Positions 28,805 to 36,343 of a stretch of 64,000 nt of DNA are shown here, one piece after another (positions within the stretch are counted from its first letter, which is position 1; the number at the start of each line of letters is the position of its first letter). The DNA comes from Paludibacteraceae bacterium (lineage in GTDB: Bacteria > Bacteroidota > Bacteroidia > Bacteroidales > Paludibacteraceae): the NCBI GenBank assembly GCA_016937795.1, contig JAFGVV010000072.1:1-64000 (forward strand), read 5' to 3'. Under the pieces are notes generated by a model, which was not told the origin of the DNA, made no database searches, and worked only from the letters and a program-made list of their open reading frames with translations. The translations under genes and the position numbers were made by a program.

Positions 28805-28806
28805 TA

Positions 28807-28837
28807 TTTGCAGAATTGAAACATTTAAGTATCTTTG
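28807..28837 (+). promoter_or_regulatory. Promoter of tRNA-Leu
   Basis: TTTG (28807-28810), 19 bases, TATCTTTG (28830-28837): an exact consensus match. It is followed by CACCCGC, as in the tRNA-Ser and left-edge promoters. Confidence 0.9.
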
Positions 28838-28856
28838 CACCCGCAATGCGCACAAT

Positions 28857-28938
28857 GCGGCTGTGGCGTAATTGGTAGCCGCGCCAGACTTAGGATCTGG
28901 TGCCGAGAGGCGTGGGGGTTCGAGTCCCTTCAGCCGCA
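28857..28938 (+). tRNA. tRNA-Leu (TAG)
   Basis: An 82-base tRNA with acceptor GCGGCTG/CAGCCGC, anticodon loop CTTAGGA (anticodon TAG), a class II variable arm (TGCCGAGAGGCG region), T-loop TTCGAGT and discriminator A. CCA is not encoded. Confidence 0.93.
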
Positions 28939-28943
28939 CGAAA

Positions 28944-28977
28944 AAAACCTCTGCAATCGCTTGATTGCAGAGGTTTT
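28944..28977. terminator. Terminator of tRNA-Leu
   Basis: A near-perfect hairpin, AAACCTCTGCAATC with GATTGCAGAGGTTT around a GCTT loop, followed by T. A-runs on the other side let it work in both directions. Confidence 0.9.
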
Positions 28978-29012
28978 TCATTTTAAAAACACATGTAATT
29001 ATTCTCTTAAAT

Positions 29013-29546
29013 ATGGCACTGATTAAAGAAGTAAGAGGTTTCAAACCACAGATTGGCGAGGATTGTTATCTGGCCGAAAACGCAACAATTGTTGGTGATG
29101 TGGTATTAGGAAAAGGCTGTAGCGTATGGTTCAACGCCGTATTACGCGGCGATGTAAATTCCATTCGTATCGGAAATCATGTGAACATTCAGGATGGCTC
29201 GGTGCTTCATACACTTTACGAAAAATCAACAGTGGAAATTGGTGATTATGTTTCGATTGGTCACAATGTAACTGTACACGGAGCCAAAATCGACAACTAT
29301 GCACTAATAGGCATGGGCGCCACTTTGCTCGACTATGCCGAAATTGGCGAAGGCGCTATTGTGGCTGCCGGAGCTTTGGTGTTGAGCAATACGAAAGTTC
29401 CACCCTATACACTTTGGGCCGGCGTACCTGCAAAATTTGTAAAAGATGTAGAACCCGAAAAAACCAACGAAATGAATCGCCGTATTGCGCACAATTACGC
29501 CATGTATTCCGGCTGGTTTAAGGACGAAGATAACAAGGAAAAATAA
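29013..29546 (+). CDS. Gamma-carbonic-anhydrase-like hexapeptide-repeat protein
   Basis: A 177-residue left-handed beta-helix protein of the YrdA/PaaY/CamH group. Hexapeptide rungs run through about 10-150. The three expected metal-binding histidines can be placed in DGSVLHT, SIGHNVTVHG; DVNSIRIG and NIQDGS are also family strings. Members are zinc or iron enzymes or have unknown roles. The ATG at 29013 is used because 16 codons upstream fall in the tRNA-Leu terminator. Carbonic anhydrase activity is not certain. Confidence 0.85.
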   Translation: MALIKEVRGFKPQIGEDCYLAENATIVGDVVLGKGCSVWFNAVLRGDVNSIRIGNHVNIQDGSVLHTLYEKSTVEIGDYVSIGHNVTVHGAKIDNYALIGMGATLLDYAEIGEGAIVAAGALVLSNTKVPPYTLWAGVPAKFVKDVEPEKTNEMNRRIAHNYAMYSGWFKDEDNKEK

Positions 29547-29559
29547 TTCTACCCCCTGA

Positions 29560-30330
29560 TTATTTCAGATTCGATTTATTGAAAACTCCGGCAGGAATAG
29601 CTCCGTCAAACTGAATGCTAACCACAGTCATTTTGGTACCTTTTCCTTCTTTGAGCATGTCCTTATATGTCATTTCCATCGGAAACCAGCGTCCCTGCAT
29701 TTTTTGCACATTGCCCAGCGTTGTTCTTTTGAGCAATTTTCCACTCTTGGCAAAAAGATCCATTTTGAGTGGCACAAATCTTTCCTGATCGACCCAGATT
29801 TTCTGACTGTGATAATTTACATTTTCCTTAATTGCAGTGAGTGTTACAACCCAACACCTACGGTCTTCTATCATCTCCTCAGATGTCACCTCGGCCTTGT
29901 AACGTTCCAAAAGCGGACTATCACTCATCATATCTTCGTACGACATATCGCTACCCATTACCGACTGACGAAGCATGTGACCTGAAATCTGCATAACCCT
30001 GTCGGTTGAAGGCGAGAAAATCCAGAGTTGATTTTCGAGTTTCAGCATTTTTGTACCTTTCTCACGCGCAGGCGAAAGGTATTCGGTATAAGCTTTCTGC
30101 TCTCCTTCTATCCACGATTTAGATTCGAGTGTTCGTACAGATCGTCCTCCCTGAATTTCCATTTTCGAAGTCATTATCCTGGTTTTCGACGACATATTCC
30201 GGTCAACTTTATCCAGAATTGATTTTCCTGAAGGATAATTCTGAGCAGACATTGTAAATGAGAAAAGTAATAGAAAAAGAACCCCCTGCCCCCTAAAGGG
30301 GAGTGAGATTAGATTTTTGATTGAGTTCAT
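29560..30330 (-). CDS. LolA-like outer-membrane lipoprotein-sorting protein
   Basis: A 256-residue exported protein of the family usually labelled outer membrane lipoprotein-sorting protein, a LolA/LolB-like half-barrel. Typical strings are MTSKMEIQGGRSVRTLESKS, EYLSPAREKGTKMLKL, QLWIFSPSTDRVMQISGHM and KIWVDQERFVPLKMDLF. It is the last gene of the TetR-barrel-ATPase-permease-permease operon and probably carries a lipid or lipoprotein across the periplasm for that transporter. The first 20 residues are unusual: they are encoded by a palindromic repeat and read NLISLPFRGQGVLF, merging into a hydrophobic core that ends TMSAQ. Confidence 0.8.
   Translation of the reverse strand: MNSIKNLISLPFRGQGVLFLLLFSFTMSAQNYPSGKSILDKVDRNMSSKTRIMTSKMEIQGGRSVRTLESKSWIEGEQKAYTEYLSPAREKGTKMLKLENQLWIFSPSTDRVMQISGHMLRQSVMGSDMSYEDMMSDSPLLERYKAEVTSEEMIEDRRCWVVTLTAIKENVNYHSQKIWVDQERFVPLKMDLFAKSGKLLKRTTLGNVQKMQGRWFPMEMTYKDMLKEGKGTKMTVVSIQFDGAIPAGVFNKSNLK
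30281..30318. repeat. Palindromic repeat in the LolA-like signal peptide
   Basis: The + strand reads ACCCCCTGCCCCCTAAAGGGG and then GAGTGAGATTAGATTTTTG. It is read in a different frame from the permease copies and encodes part of the signal peptide. It pairs with the inverted copy at 30370-30389. Confidence 0.8.
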
Positions 30331-30369
30331 ATACCTTGAATAATTTATTAAAAAATTGCTTTACATTAG

Positions 30370-30389
30370 CCCCTTTAGGGGTTTGTGGT
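30370..30389. repeat. Inverted palindromic repeat between permease and LolA-like gene
   Basis: CCCCTTTAGGGGTTTGTGGT is the same repeat in reverse orientation, seven bases after the stop codon of the first permease gene. With the copy at 30281 it brackets the ribosome-binding region and start codon of the LolA-like gene. Confidence 0.8.
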
Positions 30390-30396
30390 GTGTTTT

Positions 30397-31764
30397 TTAG
30401 TTCTCCAACTCTTTAAATAAGCTGGCTGTCTGACGTTTATAAATCCCCACACCTGCTAGCATAGCACCAATCACAGTAGATAACACTCCGGGAATAATTC
30501 CGATCCAGTAAGTGGTAGTACTTATCTGCGAACGAAAAACAGTGGGAAGCATCATTTGTGTATTTTGCATCATGCCGCTAACATCAATTCCGTATTTTTG
30601 CATAAGCCAACTAAAAAACAAACCAACGGCTGTGCCAATAAACGAGCCCACCAAACCTGTAAAAAGAGCTTCAATTATAAGTGAGCGATAAATTTCGTGC
30701 TTACTTTCGCCAATTGCCAAACGCAGCCCAAATTCGCCATAACGCCTTAAACCGCCCACCAATCCGGTATTCCATAACACTACAGACATGGCAATTATAA
30801 AAATAAATATCACCAGAAACTGAGCATTTTCAGAATAAGCAATCATAAAATCCATCCCTCCTACTCCGCTCATGGGCGCCATAGTAAGCGAAAATTTATC
30901 TTGAGTATCTGTGTTTTTGCTATTGAAATTTGCAGCCAGCGCTTCAGCACGACTATTATCGTAAGGCGAATCGCTGAAAAAGCCCAAAATTTCGCCTGCT
31001 GCATTTTCCATATTCAATGCAAAACGGACATCATTAATATCAGCCACAATCATCCCTCTGTCGAGTGCTTCGGTACCAAAATGTAACAATCCGCTGATAC
31101 GAAAATTGTACATGGCCATTTCTCCATACATCGAAGCAGACATCAGGGTTACCTGGTCGCCAACCACGAGTTTCATTTTTCGCGCCAGTTCTTTGGTAAT
31201 GAGCGCTTCGCCCTGCTTTTGCGGGAAGTCACCTTCTATTAGTTTGGTTTGCAGATCCATGCGCTGAATTTCATCGGAACTATTCAGCAAATGTATCCCC
31301 ATGCCCAGCACATTTCCCTGCGAGCGGGTATTTCCGAGCGAATCAGGCGCATCCAACAAACCTCCGAACTGAATGCGGTCGGTCCATATCATATCAGGAA
31401 AATCTGTACGCAACATTTCGAGTGTGTTATCCACTTCGAGCATGGCATAGTCATTGGGCATTTGCGACAAATTTTCACGATAGGCAGTGGTCATCACTTT
31501 CACATGACCCGAACTGAAACGTGCAGTAGACTCAATACTGTCGCTAAAAATTCCACTCATGTAAGCTTCGAGAAACACAGTCATCATAACGCCCACTGTA
31601 ACCACAATAATGGGCAATAAACTCCGGCTTTTATCCCGGATAAGTCCTTTAAAAAGGAAACTACCCCCAACCCCTAAAGGGGATTTGAAGTTAGATTCGT
31701 TTTTTATATTTTTACCCCCAACCCCTAAAGGGGGGGTAGAGTTAGTTTCGTCAATATTGTTCAT
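30397..31764 (-). CDS. ABC transporter permease, FtsX/MacB type
   Basis: A 455-residue inner-membrane protein with the MacB/LolCE plan: one membrane segment near residues 45-65, a large periplasmic domain (about 70-310) and three C-terminal helices (AQFLVIFIFIIAMSVVLWN, LIIEALFTGLVGSFIGTAVG, WIGIIPGVLSTVIGAMLAGV) with the conserved FGLRLAIGESKHEI coupling region. The extra N-terminal 35 residues hold two repeat-encoded peptides, NSTPPLGVGG and NFKSPLGVGG, which are unlikely to be part of the fold. The start at 31764 (MNNIDETNS) parallels MNNIGKTNS of the neighbouring permease. It works with the ATPase at 33160. Confidence 0.88.
   Translation of the reverse strand: MNNIDETNSTPPLGVGGKNIKNESNFKSPLGVGGSFLFKGLIRDKSRSLLPIIVVTVGVMMTVFLEAYMSGIFSDSIESTARFSSGHVKVMTTAYRENLSQMPNDYAMLEVDNTLEMLRTDFPDMIWTDRIQFGGLLDAPDSLGNTRSQGNVLGMGIHLLNSSDEIQRMDLQTKLIEGDFPQKQGEALITKELARKMKLVVGDQVTLMSASMYGEMAMYNFRISGLLHFGTEALDRGMIVADINDVRFALNMENAAGEILGFFSDSPYDNSRAEALAANFNSKNTDTQDKFSLTMAPMSGVGGMDFMIAYSENAQFLVIFIFIIAMSVVLWNTGLVGGLRRYGEFGLRLAIGESKHEIYRSLIIEALFTGLVGSFIGTAVGLFFSWLMQKYGIDVSGMMQNTQMMLPTVFRSQISTTTYWIGIIPGVLSTVIGAMLAGVGIYKRQTASLFKELEN
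31662..31700. repeat. Palindromic repeat, inner copy in first permease
   Basis: The + strand reads TACCCCCAACCCCTAAAGGG plus a GATTTGAAGTTAGATTCG tail. It is translated as ESNFKSPLGVGG. Confidence 0.85.
31713..31750. repeat. Palindromic repeat, outer copy in first permease
   Basis: A direct repeat of 31662-31700 with the same 5' part and a diverged tail. It is translated as ETNSTPPLGVGG. Confidence 0.85.
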
Positions 31765-31805
31765 AATCATAATTTAAAATTTTAACGATCGATGCATTTA
31801 TTATT

Positions 31806-31825
31806 CCCCTTTAGGGGTCAGGGGT
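31806..31825. repeat. Inverted palindromic repeat at the permease-permease junction
   Basis: CCCCTTTAGGGGTCAGGGGT lies immediately next to the stop codon of the second permease gene. Its reverse complement matches 31714-31733, so the two bracket the start of the first permease gene. Confidence 0.8.
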
Positions 31826-33109
31826 TTATATAGCTTTTCCTCTGATAGCTTCGGTTGGATTCATCTTTGCAATTTTCCGCGCAGGTAAATAACTCACCAC
31901 AGCAGTTATTACAATAATAAACAACATTGTACCGAATACCAAGCCGGGAGTCACCGAAGCATACATAGTGTCACCCATTGCCACTCCGATTTCGCTGGCA
32001 TCCATATTAAACGAAATACCTTTGTTGCTCAGATACCACAAAAGAGGAGTTCCCCAGACAGCTCCCACCACAAATGAAAGCAGAGCATTGAAAGTTCCTT
32101 CAAGCGTAAAATGCCACATAACCTGTCGCGGCGTCATGCCCATTGCCACCAGCGTTCCAATTTCGCGTTGACGCCGGAATATCGACAAAGTCTGTGTGTC
32201 GAAAATGGCCAGCATAGCCAGCAACAGAAAAATCACGTACAGAAGGCTTGTGCCCATAGACTTTGTTTTAACCAACAACATGGTAGATGCTGTAAGGTCT
32301 TCAACGGATTTAAAACTCCAGCCGGTTACTTGCTTCGCCTCAATTTCAGGTGATTTTATGAGCAAATGAGCAGCATTTTCGCGCAAAGTCATCGATTGCA
32401 GTTTGTCGAGTGGCAACCAGAGCGAACCATTATCGACCGAAGGTACAGAAGTTTTAAAAATTCCGGCCACACGAATATCAGCCGCTTCGAAAGTTCCGTT
32501 TTTATCGCGCCAGCGCAATGTGAGCACATCGTTCAGCTTCAAACCAGTCTGCCTGGCCATATAAGCACCCAGAATTACAGGAATTTCAGATTCATTGTCA
32601 TTGACTACAAGTAATTCTGTTGGTATTTTCAGCAATTTTTGGTCGGGGCGGATACCGCGCAACAACACGCCCATCATACGTCCACCGGGATAAATACTTG
32701 CCTGACTGATAAGCACAGGTTCAAGATTTTGCGAGTTTACATCACCTTGCAGCCGAGCCGGAATAGCGACCGCACTCGAGTCGAGGCTGAACGGATCGTA
32801 AGGATCATAACCCTCCTGCCAATACTGCCCATCGGCAATTTCCCAACGCACAGTATCTTCCACTGCCTGCTCGCTCCAGCCTTTCAATACGCCCTGAAGC
32901 AAAATAATCAGCACAAACGAAACCGAAAGCACCGACACATTCAGCCATGTTTTCAGACCGTTACCAATCAGACTTTTAAAGGCTGTTTTAAACAAAAACA
33001 GGCCACCTTTACCCCCAAGCCCTGAAGGGGAGTCGATGTTTGTTTTTTTTATATTATTACCCCCGGCCCCTAAAGGGGAGTAAGAGTTAGTTTTGCCTAT
33101 ATTATTCAT
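31826..33109 (-). CDS. ABC transporter permease, FtsX/MacB type
   Basis: A 427-residue permease with a first membrane segment (NVSVLSVSFVLIILLQGVLK, about 60-80), a periplasmic domain and three C-terminal helices (LLYVIFLLLAMLAIFD, ALLSFVVGAVWGTPLLWYLS, PGLVFGTMLFIIVITAVVSY). It ends with the usual PARKIAKMNPTEAIRGK motif. It is shorter than the other permease and only distantly similar, so the pair is probably a heterodimer. Its N-terminus carries two repeat-derived peptides (NSYSPLGAGG, NIDSPSGLGG). An upstream ATG at 33160 would add 17 residues rich in Phe encoded by an A-tract and is rejected. Confidence 0.88.
   Translation of the reverse strand: MNNIGKTNSYSPLGAGGNNIKKTNIDSPSGLGGKGGLFLFKTAFKSLIGNGLKTWLNVSVLSVSFVLIILLQGVLKGWSEQAVEDTVRWEIADGQYWQEGYDPYDPFSLDSSAVAIPARLQGDVNSQNLEPVLISQASIYPGGRMMGVLLRGIRPDQKLLKIPTELLVVNDNESEIPVILGAYMARQTGLKLNDVLTLRWRDKNGTFEAADIRVAGIFKTSVPSVDNGSLWLPLDKLQSMTLRENAAHLLIKSPEIEAKQVTGWSFKSVEDLTASTMLLVKTKSMGTSLLYVIFLLLAMLAIFDTQTLSIFRRQREIGTLVAMGMTPRQVMWHFTLEGTFNALLSFVVGAVWGTPLLWYLSNKGISFNMDASEIGVAMGDTMYASVTPGLVFGTMLFIIVITAVVSYLPARKIAKMNPTEAIRGKAI
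33010..33047. repeat. Palindromic repeat, inner copy in second permease
   Basis: The + strand reads TACCCCCAAGCCCTGAAGGG and continues GAGTCGATGTTTG. The A-to-G change in the palindrome centre is shared with the purM copy. It is translated as NIDSPSGLGGKGG. Confidence 0.8.
33059..33097. repeat. Palindromic repeat, outer copy in second permease
   Basis: The + strand reads TACCCCCGGCCCCTAAAGGG and continues GAGTAAGAGTTAGTTTTG. It is translated as KTNSYSPLGAGG. Confidence 0.85.
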
Positions 33110-33156
33110 AATCAAATTTTTAGAAATAAAAAAAAAAAAAAACACATTTACTATTT

Positions 33157-33176
33157 CCATTAGGGGTTAGGGGCTG
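33157..33176. repeat. Degenerate inverted palindromic repeat at the ATPase stop codon
   Basis: The + strand CATTAGGGGTTAGGGGCTG is a partial copy in reverse orientation. It supplies the last codons of the ATPase gene (APNP, stop) and lies opposite the copy at 33059 across the start of the second permease gene. Confidence 0.6.
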
Positions 33177-33870
33177 TTTTCACAGTATCTTCCACCACTT
33201 TGCCATCCTGCAAGCGGATAATACGTTTCAGATAACCAATCACTTTCTCGTCGTGTGTAGCAAAAAGAAATGATGTTTTCAGTTCCTCATTGAGTCGAAG
33301 CATGGTCTGAAGAATATTGTGCGAATTTACCGAATCGAGGTTGGCGGTTGGCTCGTCGGCCAATACCAGCAAAGGGCGTTTTACCATTGCACGCGCAATA
33401 GCTACCCGCTGACATTCGCCACCCGATAGTTGTGCCGGACGCGAATTCACTTTATCCGAAAGCCCAACCCATTCGAGTGTTTCCAGCACACGTTTCTTTC
33501 GCTCACTGGCCGACACACCAAGCAGTAAAAGCGGAAATTCCACATTTTCGAACACGGTATAAACAGGAAGCAAATTATAATTCTGAAAAATAAAGCCCAG
33601 CTCTTGCTTACGCAGAGCCGCTGCCTGTCGGGGCTTGAGATTTTCAACATTGCGCGATAAAACGACCACTTCGCCCCCGGTAGGCATATCGAGCGAGCCG
33701 ATGATATTGAGCAAAGTTGTTTTTCCCGATCCGCTCGGTCCAACGAGACCGGCAAATTCGCCTTCGCCGAAACTCAGGTTGATACCATTGAGCGCAGTAA
33801 AGAATCCTGACCCGACAGGAAATTTCTTTACCAGATTTTTCACTTCTACAATTGTATTCATAATCGACAT
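33160..33870 (-). CDS. ABC transporter ATP-binding protein, LolD/MacB type
   Basis: A 236-residue ATPase with Walker A GPSGSGKTTLLN, Q-loop FIFQNYNLLP, signature LSGGECQRVAIARA, Walker B LLVLADEPTANLD and the H-loop in LFATHDEKV. The sequence class is that of LolD, MacB and FtsE, which energise extraction of lipoproteins or efflux substrates instead of classic import. It precedes the two FtsX-type permeases and follows an outer-membrane barrel gene. The last residues (TAPNP) come from a repeat copy. The start could be 33870 or the ATG three codons later. Confidence 0.94.
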   Translation of the reverse strand: MSIMNTIVEVKNLVKKFPVGSGFFTALNGINLSFGEGEFAGLVGPSGSGKTTLLNIIGSLDMPTGGEVVVLSRNVENLKPRQAAALRKQELGFIFQNYNLLPVYTVFENVEFPLLLLGVSASERKKRVLETLEWVGLSDKVNSRPAQLSGGECQRVAIARAMVKRPLLVLADEPTANLDSVNSHNILQTMLRLNEELKTSFLFATHDEKVIGYLKRIIRLQDGKVVEDTVKTAPNP

Positions 33871-33911
33871 GATTTTTTAATTCGTTTCTATTCTGTCAAA
33901 CTCAATTATTT

Positions 33912-35075
33912 TCAAAAGTTATAACTGCACATCAACTGGAAGCCCTCTCCTGCAAAAAGATTACGATTTCCAGACTGAAATCCAATCATTTGAGCATTTT
34001 CAGGATTTACAAAAGCAATGATATACACGCTCCAGTTATCGTAATTACGACTCCAACTCGCATAATTGAACAACTGATTACCAATAGGTTCGTAAAACAA
34101 CATCAGCGACACATTGTCCATTACAGTCAGCGGATATGTAAACATGCTTCCTGCAAGTTGCAAGGCTGTTCCGCCGGTCAGAAAATTTTCACCGGCATGA
34201 TAACGCAGATACTCAATCGTCATTCCCAAACCATTCCCAACAGAAAATGTATAATCCATTCCCAGATTCCACATGTCCTGAAAACGGGGAACCATAATAT
34301 TATTTTTCTGCGTAATAGTGGTTGAATTTTCGAACCAGATACCTGCTCCCACATCCCATTTACCATCCAATCCAATACGGGATTCATTCAGAAGTTGAAA
34401 ATCATTAGATTGCGACGACAACAAATTCCTTGCTTTTACTTTACGGTGATGCGTACTAAGTGCAATTTCGCCATTCAAAAAAGGTGTTTCCACTCTCCCA
34501 CCCACTTCGGGCATCCATTTTTCAGAACCAAATAACTCCCAGCCTTTGCGGTCATCGTTAGCCAGCAATCCCCAGGCCCAAATATTAGCATTGTTTTCGA
34601 AGAAATATTTTGCAAGCAGCCCATAAACGCCATCGGTAAGTTGCAGAGGATCGCGCACATCCATGCCATCGAACCACATCAGGGGACGAAACATTCGCGC
34701 CTGACCAAAATTAATTTTCTGCAAACCTGCTCTCAACTCAAAATTCTGCTTACTGTATCGCAACCAAACCCGATAAGGCTTTATCCGACCAGTAAGTGTG
34801 TCCATTTTGAAATTTTGAAAATCAGCATTTCCAAAAACATTCATGGAAGCTTCAGCATTCAAAACAGCGCCTGATGATAAACTCTGCTTCCATGTGAGCG
34901 CAGGAACAAACCGGGCACCCGGCTGCCAGAAAACCGGATTATCTATTTGCACCGTTGCCCAACCCACTACCTGTCCGTTGAAGCAAAGTGATTTCTGAGC
35001 GTCGTTTTGCGAAAAACAAAGTACACAAACCGCGCTCAAAATCAGCCAGCCATATATTCGTTTTGTTATCATCAC
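33912..35075 (-). CDS. Putative outer-membrane beta-barrel protein
   Basis: A 387-residue exported protein (signal peptide about 1-23, ending CFSQ). After it comes a pattern of alternating, aromatic-rich strands with turns, such as YRVWLRYSKQNFELRAGLQK, GQARMFRPLMWFDGMDVRDP and WNLGMDYTFSVGNGLGMTIE, ending in MCSYNF with C-terminal Phe. These features suit a porin-like barrel of about 16 strands, though no family is recognised. It overlaps the tetR stop by four bases (ATGA coupling) and precedes the ABC genes, so it is probably the outer-membrane part of the same transport system. Confidence 0.65.
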   Translation of the reverse strand: MMITKRIYGWLILSAVCVLCFSQNDAQKSLCFNGQVVGWATVQIDNPVFWQPGARFVPALTWKQSLSSGAVLNAEASMNVFGNADFQNFKMDTLTGRIKPYRVWLRYSKQNFELRAGLQKINFGQARMFRPLMWFDGMDVRDPLQLTDGVYGLLAKYFFENNANIWAWGLLANDDRKGWELFGSEKWMPEVGGRVETPFLNGEIALSTHHRKVKARNLLSSQSNDFQLLNESRIGLDGKWDVGAGIWFENSTTITQKNNIMVPRFQDMWNLGMDYTFSVGNGLGMTIEYLRYHAGENFLTGGTALQLAGSMFTYPLTVMDNVSLMLFYEPIGNQLFNYASWSRNYDNWSVYIIAFVNPENAQMIGFQSGNRNLFAGEGFQLMCSYNF

Positions 35076-35644
35076 TGCTCAGGTTTCATAACACCATAAA
35101 TCATCAATTCGGAAATTTGTCGCACCATGCTCTCCGAGTCGGGAAACATGGCTAACGCTTCAGGGGTTGAGCATATTTCGAGTTGTTTTTGCATATTCCA
35201 AAGCAGAAAATCGATATTCAAGCCAGGATTCATTTCGCCATTTTGTTGCGCATTCGTAAAAAACTCACGCGTAAGCTTCAGCGATTTCCCAACCACTGTA
35301 TTCAGATATTCGAGCAATTCAGCAGAATCAGGATGCAAAAAATCGTTGATAAACTCCATTGAAAACTCTTTGTTCATCTCAAATTTCAGCAAAAGCAACA
35401 TATTCATTTTTTCGGAAAACGATTTCTCAGTATCAGCTACAAGCACTGCAAATACGTCCAGCATTTCGTTAGTGAGCGATTCGAGTATCGAGAGTACCAA
35501 AGCCTGTTTGTTCGGGTAATAGGTATAAAAGGTCTTACGACTGACTGCTGCTTTTTTGCAAATCTCGTCGATACTAACTTTTTTGAACCCATGTTTCCAG
35601 AATAATTCTTTGGCTGTGGCTTCCGTTTTTTCTTTTTTAGTCAT
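35072..35644 (-). CDS. TetR/AcrR-family transcriptional regulator
   Basis: A 190-residue repressor with the N-terminal helix-turn-helix of TetR proteins (KKVSIDEICKKAAVSRKTFY TYYPNK, about 18-46) and a helical ligand domain. It is the first gene of the six-gene ABC operon and most likely controls it. The upstream region holds three GTTAC-type boxes around its own promoter. The inducer is unknown. A four-base overlap couples it to the barrel gene. Confidence 0.92.
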   Translation of the reverse strand: MTKKEKTEATAKELFWKHGFKKVSIDEICKKAAVSRKTFYTYYPNKQALVLSILESLTNEMLDVFAVLVADTEKSFSEKMNMLLLLKFEMNKEFSMEFINDFLHPDSAELLEYLNTVVGKSLKLTREFFTNAQQNGEMNPGLNIDFLLWNMQKQLEICSTPEALAMFPDSESMVRQISELMIYGVMKPEQ

Positions 35645-35646
35645 AA

Positions 35647-35710
35647 CAAAGGTTACATTTAAGTAGCAAAGTTACATTTTTTATTTATAAAACAATATTT
35701 TGTTACCTTT
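35647..35710 (-). promoter_or_regulatory. Promoter and putative operators of the tetR-led operon
   Basis: On the minus strand TTG (35695-35693), 18 bases, TAACTTTG (35674-35667) forms a promoter. Three related boxes surround it (+ strand): CAAAGGTTACATTT (35647-35660), CAAAGTTACATTT (35667-35679, covering the -7) and GTTACCTTT (35702-35710, inverted). This layout suits autorepression by the TetR protein. Confidence 0.6.
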
Positions 35711-35791
35711 AATTTCGGAAATTAACAACATTTAACAGCGATCTTGTTTTGCTGGATAATAATTTCCTTTCAAAAATAAAGTCATAAAAAG

Positions 35792-35822
35792 TTGGTTGAA
35801 TGCACTAATAGTTATAAATTTG
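35792..35822 (+). promoter_or_regulatory. Promoter of recX
   Basis: TTG (35792-35794), 20 bases, TAAATTTG (35815-35822): good fit to the Bacteroidota consensus, 43 bases before the gene. Confidence 0.65.
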
Positions 35823-35865
35823 TAAGCATCAGAAATCGGATAGAATATTCAGTTTCACAAAAAGA

Positions 35866-36342
35866 ATGAATATAATGAAAAAAGAATACAGTTTCGAGGA
35901 GCTACTTCATAAAGCAGCTTCATATTGCTCAATTTCAGAACATTGCATTTCAGACGTAGAAGACAAACTCACTGCATGGGGAATGACTGAAGATAAAAAG
36001 CATAAAATAATTGATAAGTTGATAGAAGATGATTTTATCAACGAGAAACGTTACTGTATCGCTTTTACAAAAGATAAATTCCACTTCAACAAATGGGGTA
36101 AGATAAAAATTTCGTTCAGTCTGAAACAAAAAGGTCTGAATTCGAAGCTGATAGACATGGCTTTAAAAACCATTGACGAAGGTGAGTATGAAGAAATGCT
36201 GGCAGTTTTGCTCAAGAATAAACTTAAGACCATTAAGTGGGAATACGAATACGAGAAAATGGGCAAACTGTTTAACTTTGCCCAGAGTCGTGGTTTTGAA
36301 AGTAATGTGATTGACAGAGTAATTCGAACGCTGAAAGATTAA
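35866..36342 (+). CDS. recX: Regulatory protein RecX
   Basis: A 158-residue all-helical protein with the three-repeat RecX pattern: YCSISEHCISDVEDKLTAWG, then IDKLIEDDFINEKRYCIAFT and KWGKIKISFSLKQKGLNS. RecX limits RecA filaments during recombination and SOS repair. No recA is adjacent. The start may be at 35866 or at the ATG three codons on. It converges with the HhH protein gene, two bases apart. Confidence 0.85.
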   Translation: MNIMKKEYSFEELLHKAASYCSISEHCISDVEDKLTAWGMTEDKKHKIIDKLIEDDFINEKRYCIAFTKDKFHFNKWGKIKISFSLKQKGLNSKLIDMALKTIDEGEYEEMLAVLLKNKLKTIKWEYEYEKMGKLFNFAQSRGFESNVIDRVIRTLKD

Positions 36343-36343
36343 A

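Noticed and set aside
28857..28977. tRNA-Leu as an integration site
   Set aside because: No integrase gene and no duplicated tRNA 3' end are seen on either side. The neighbouring hairpin is a simple terminator.
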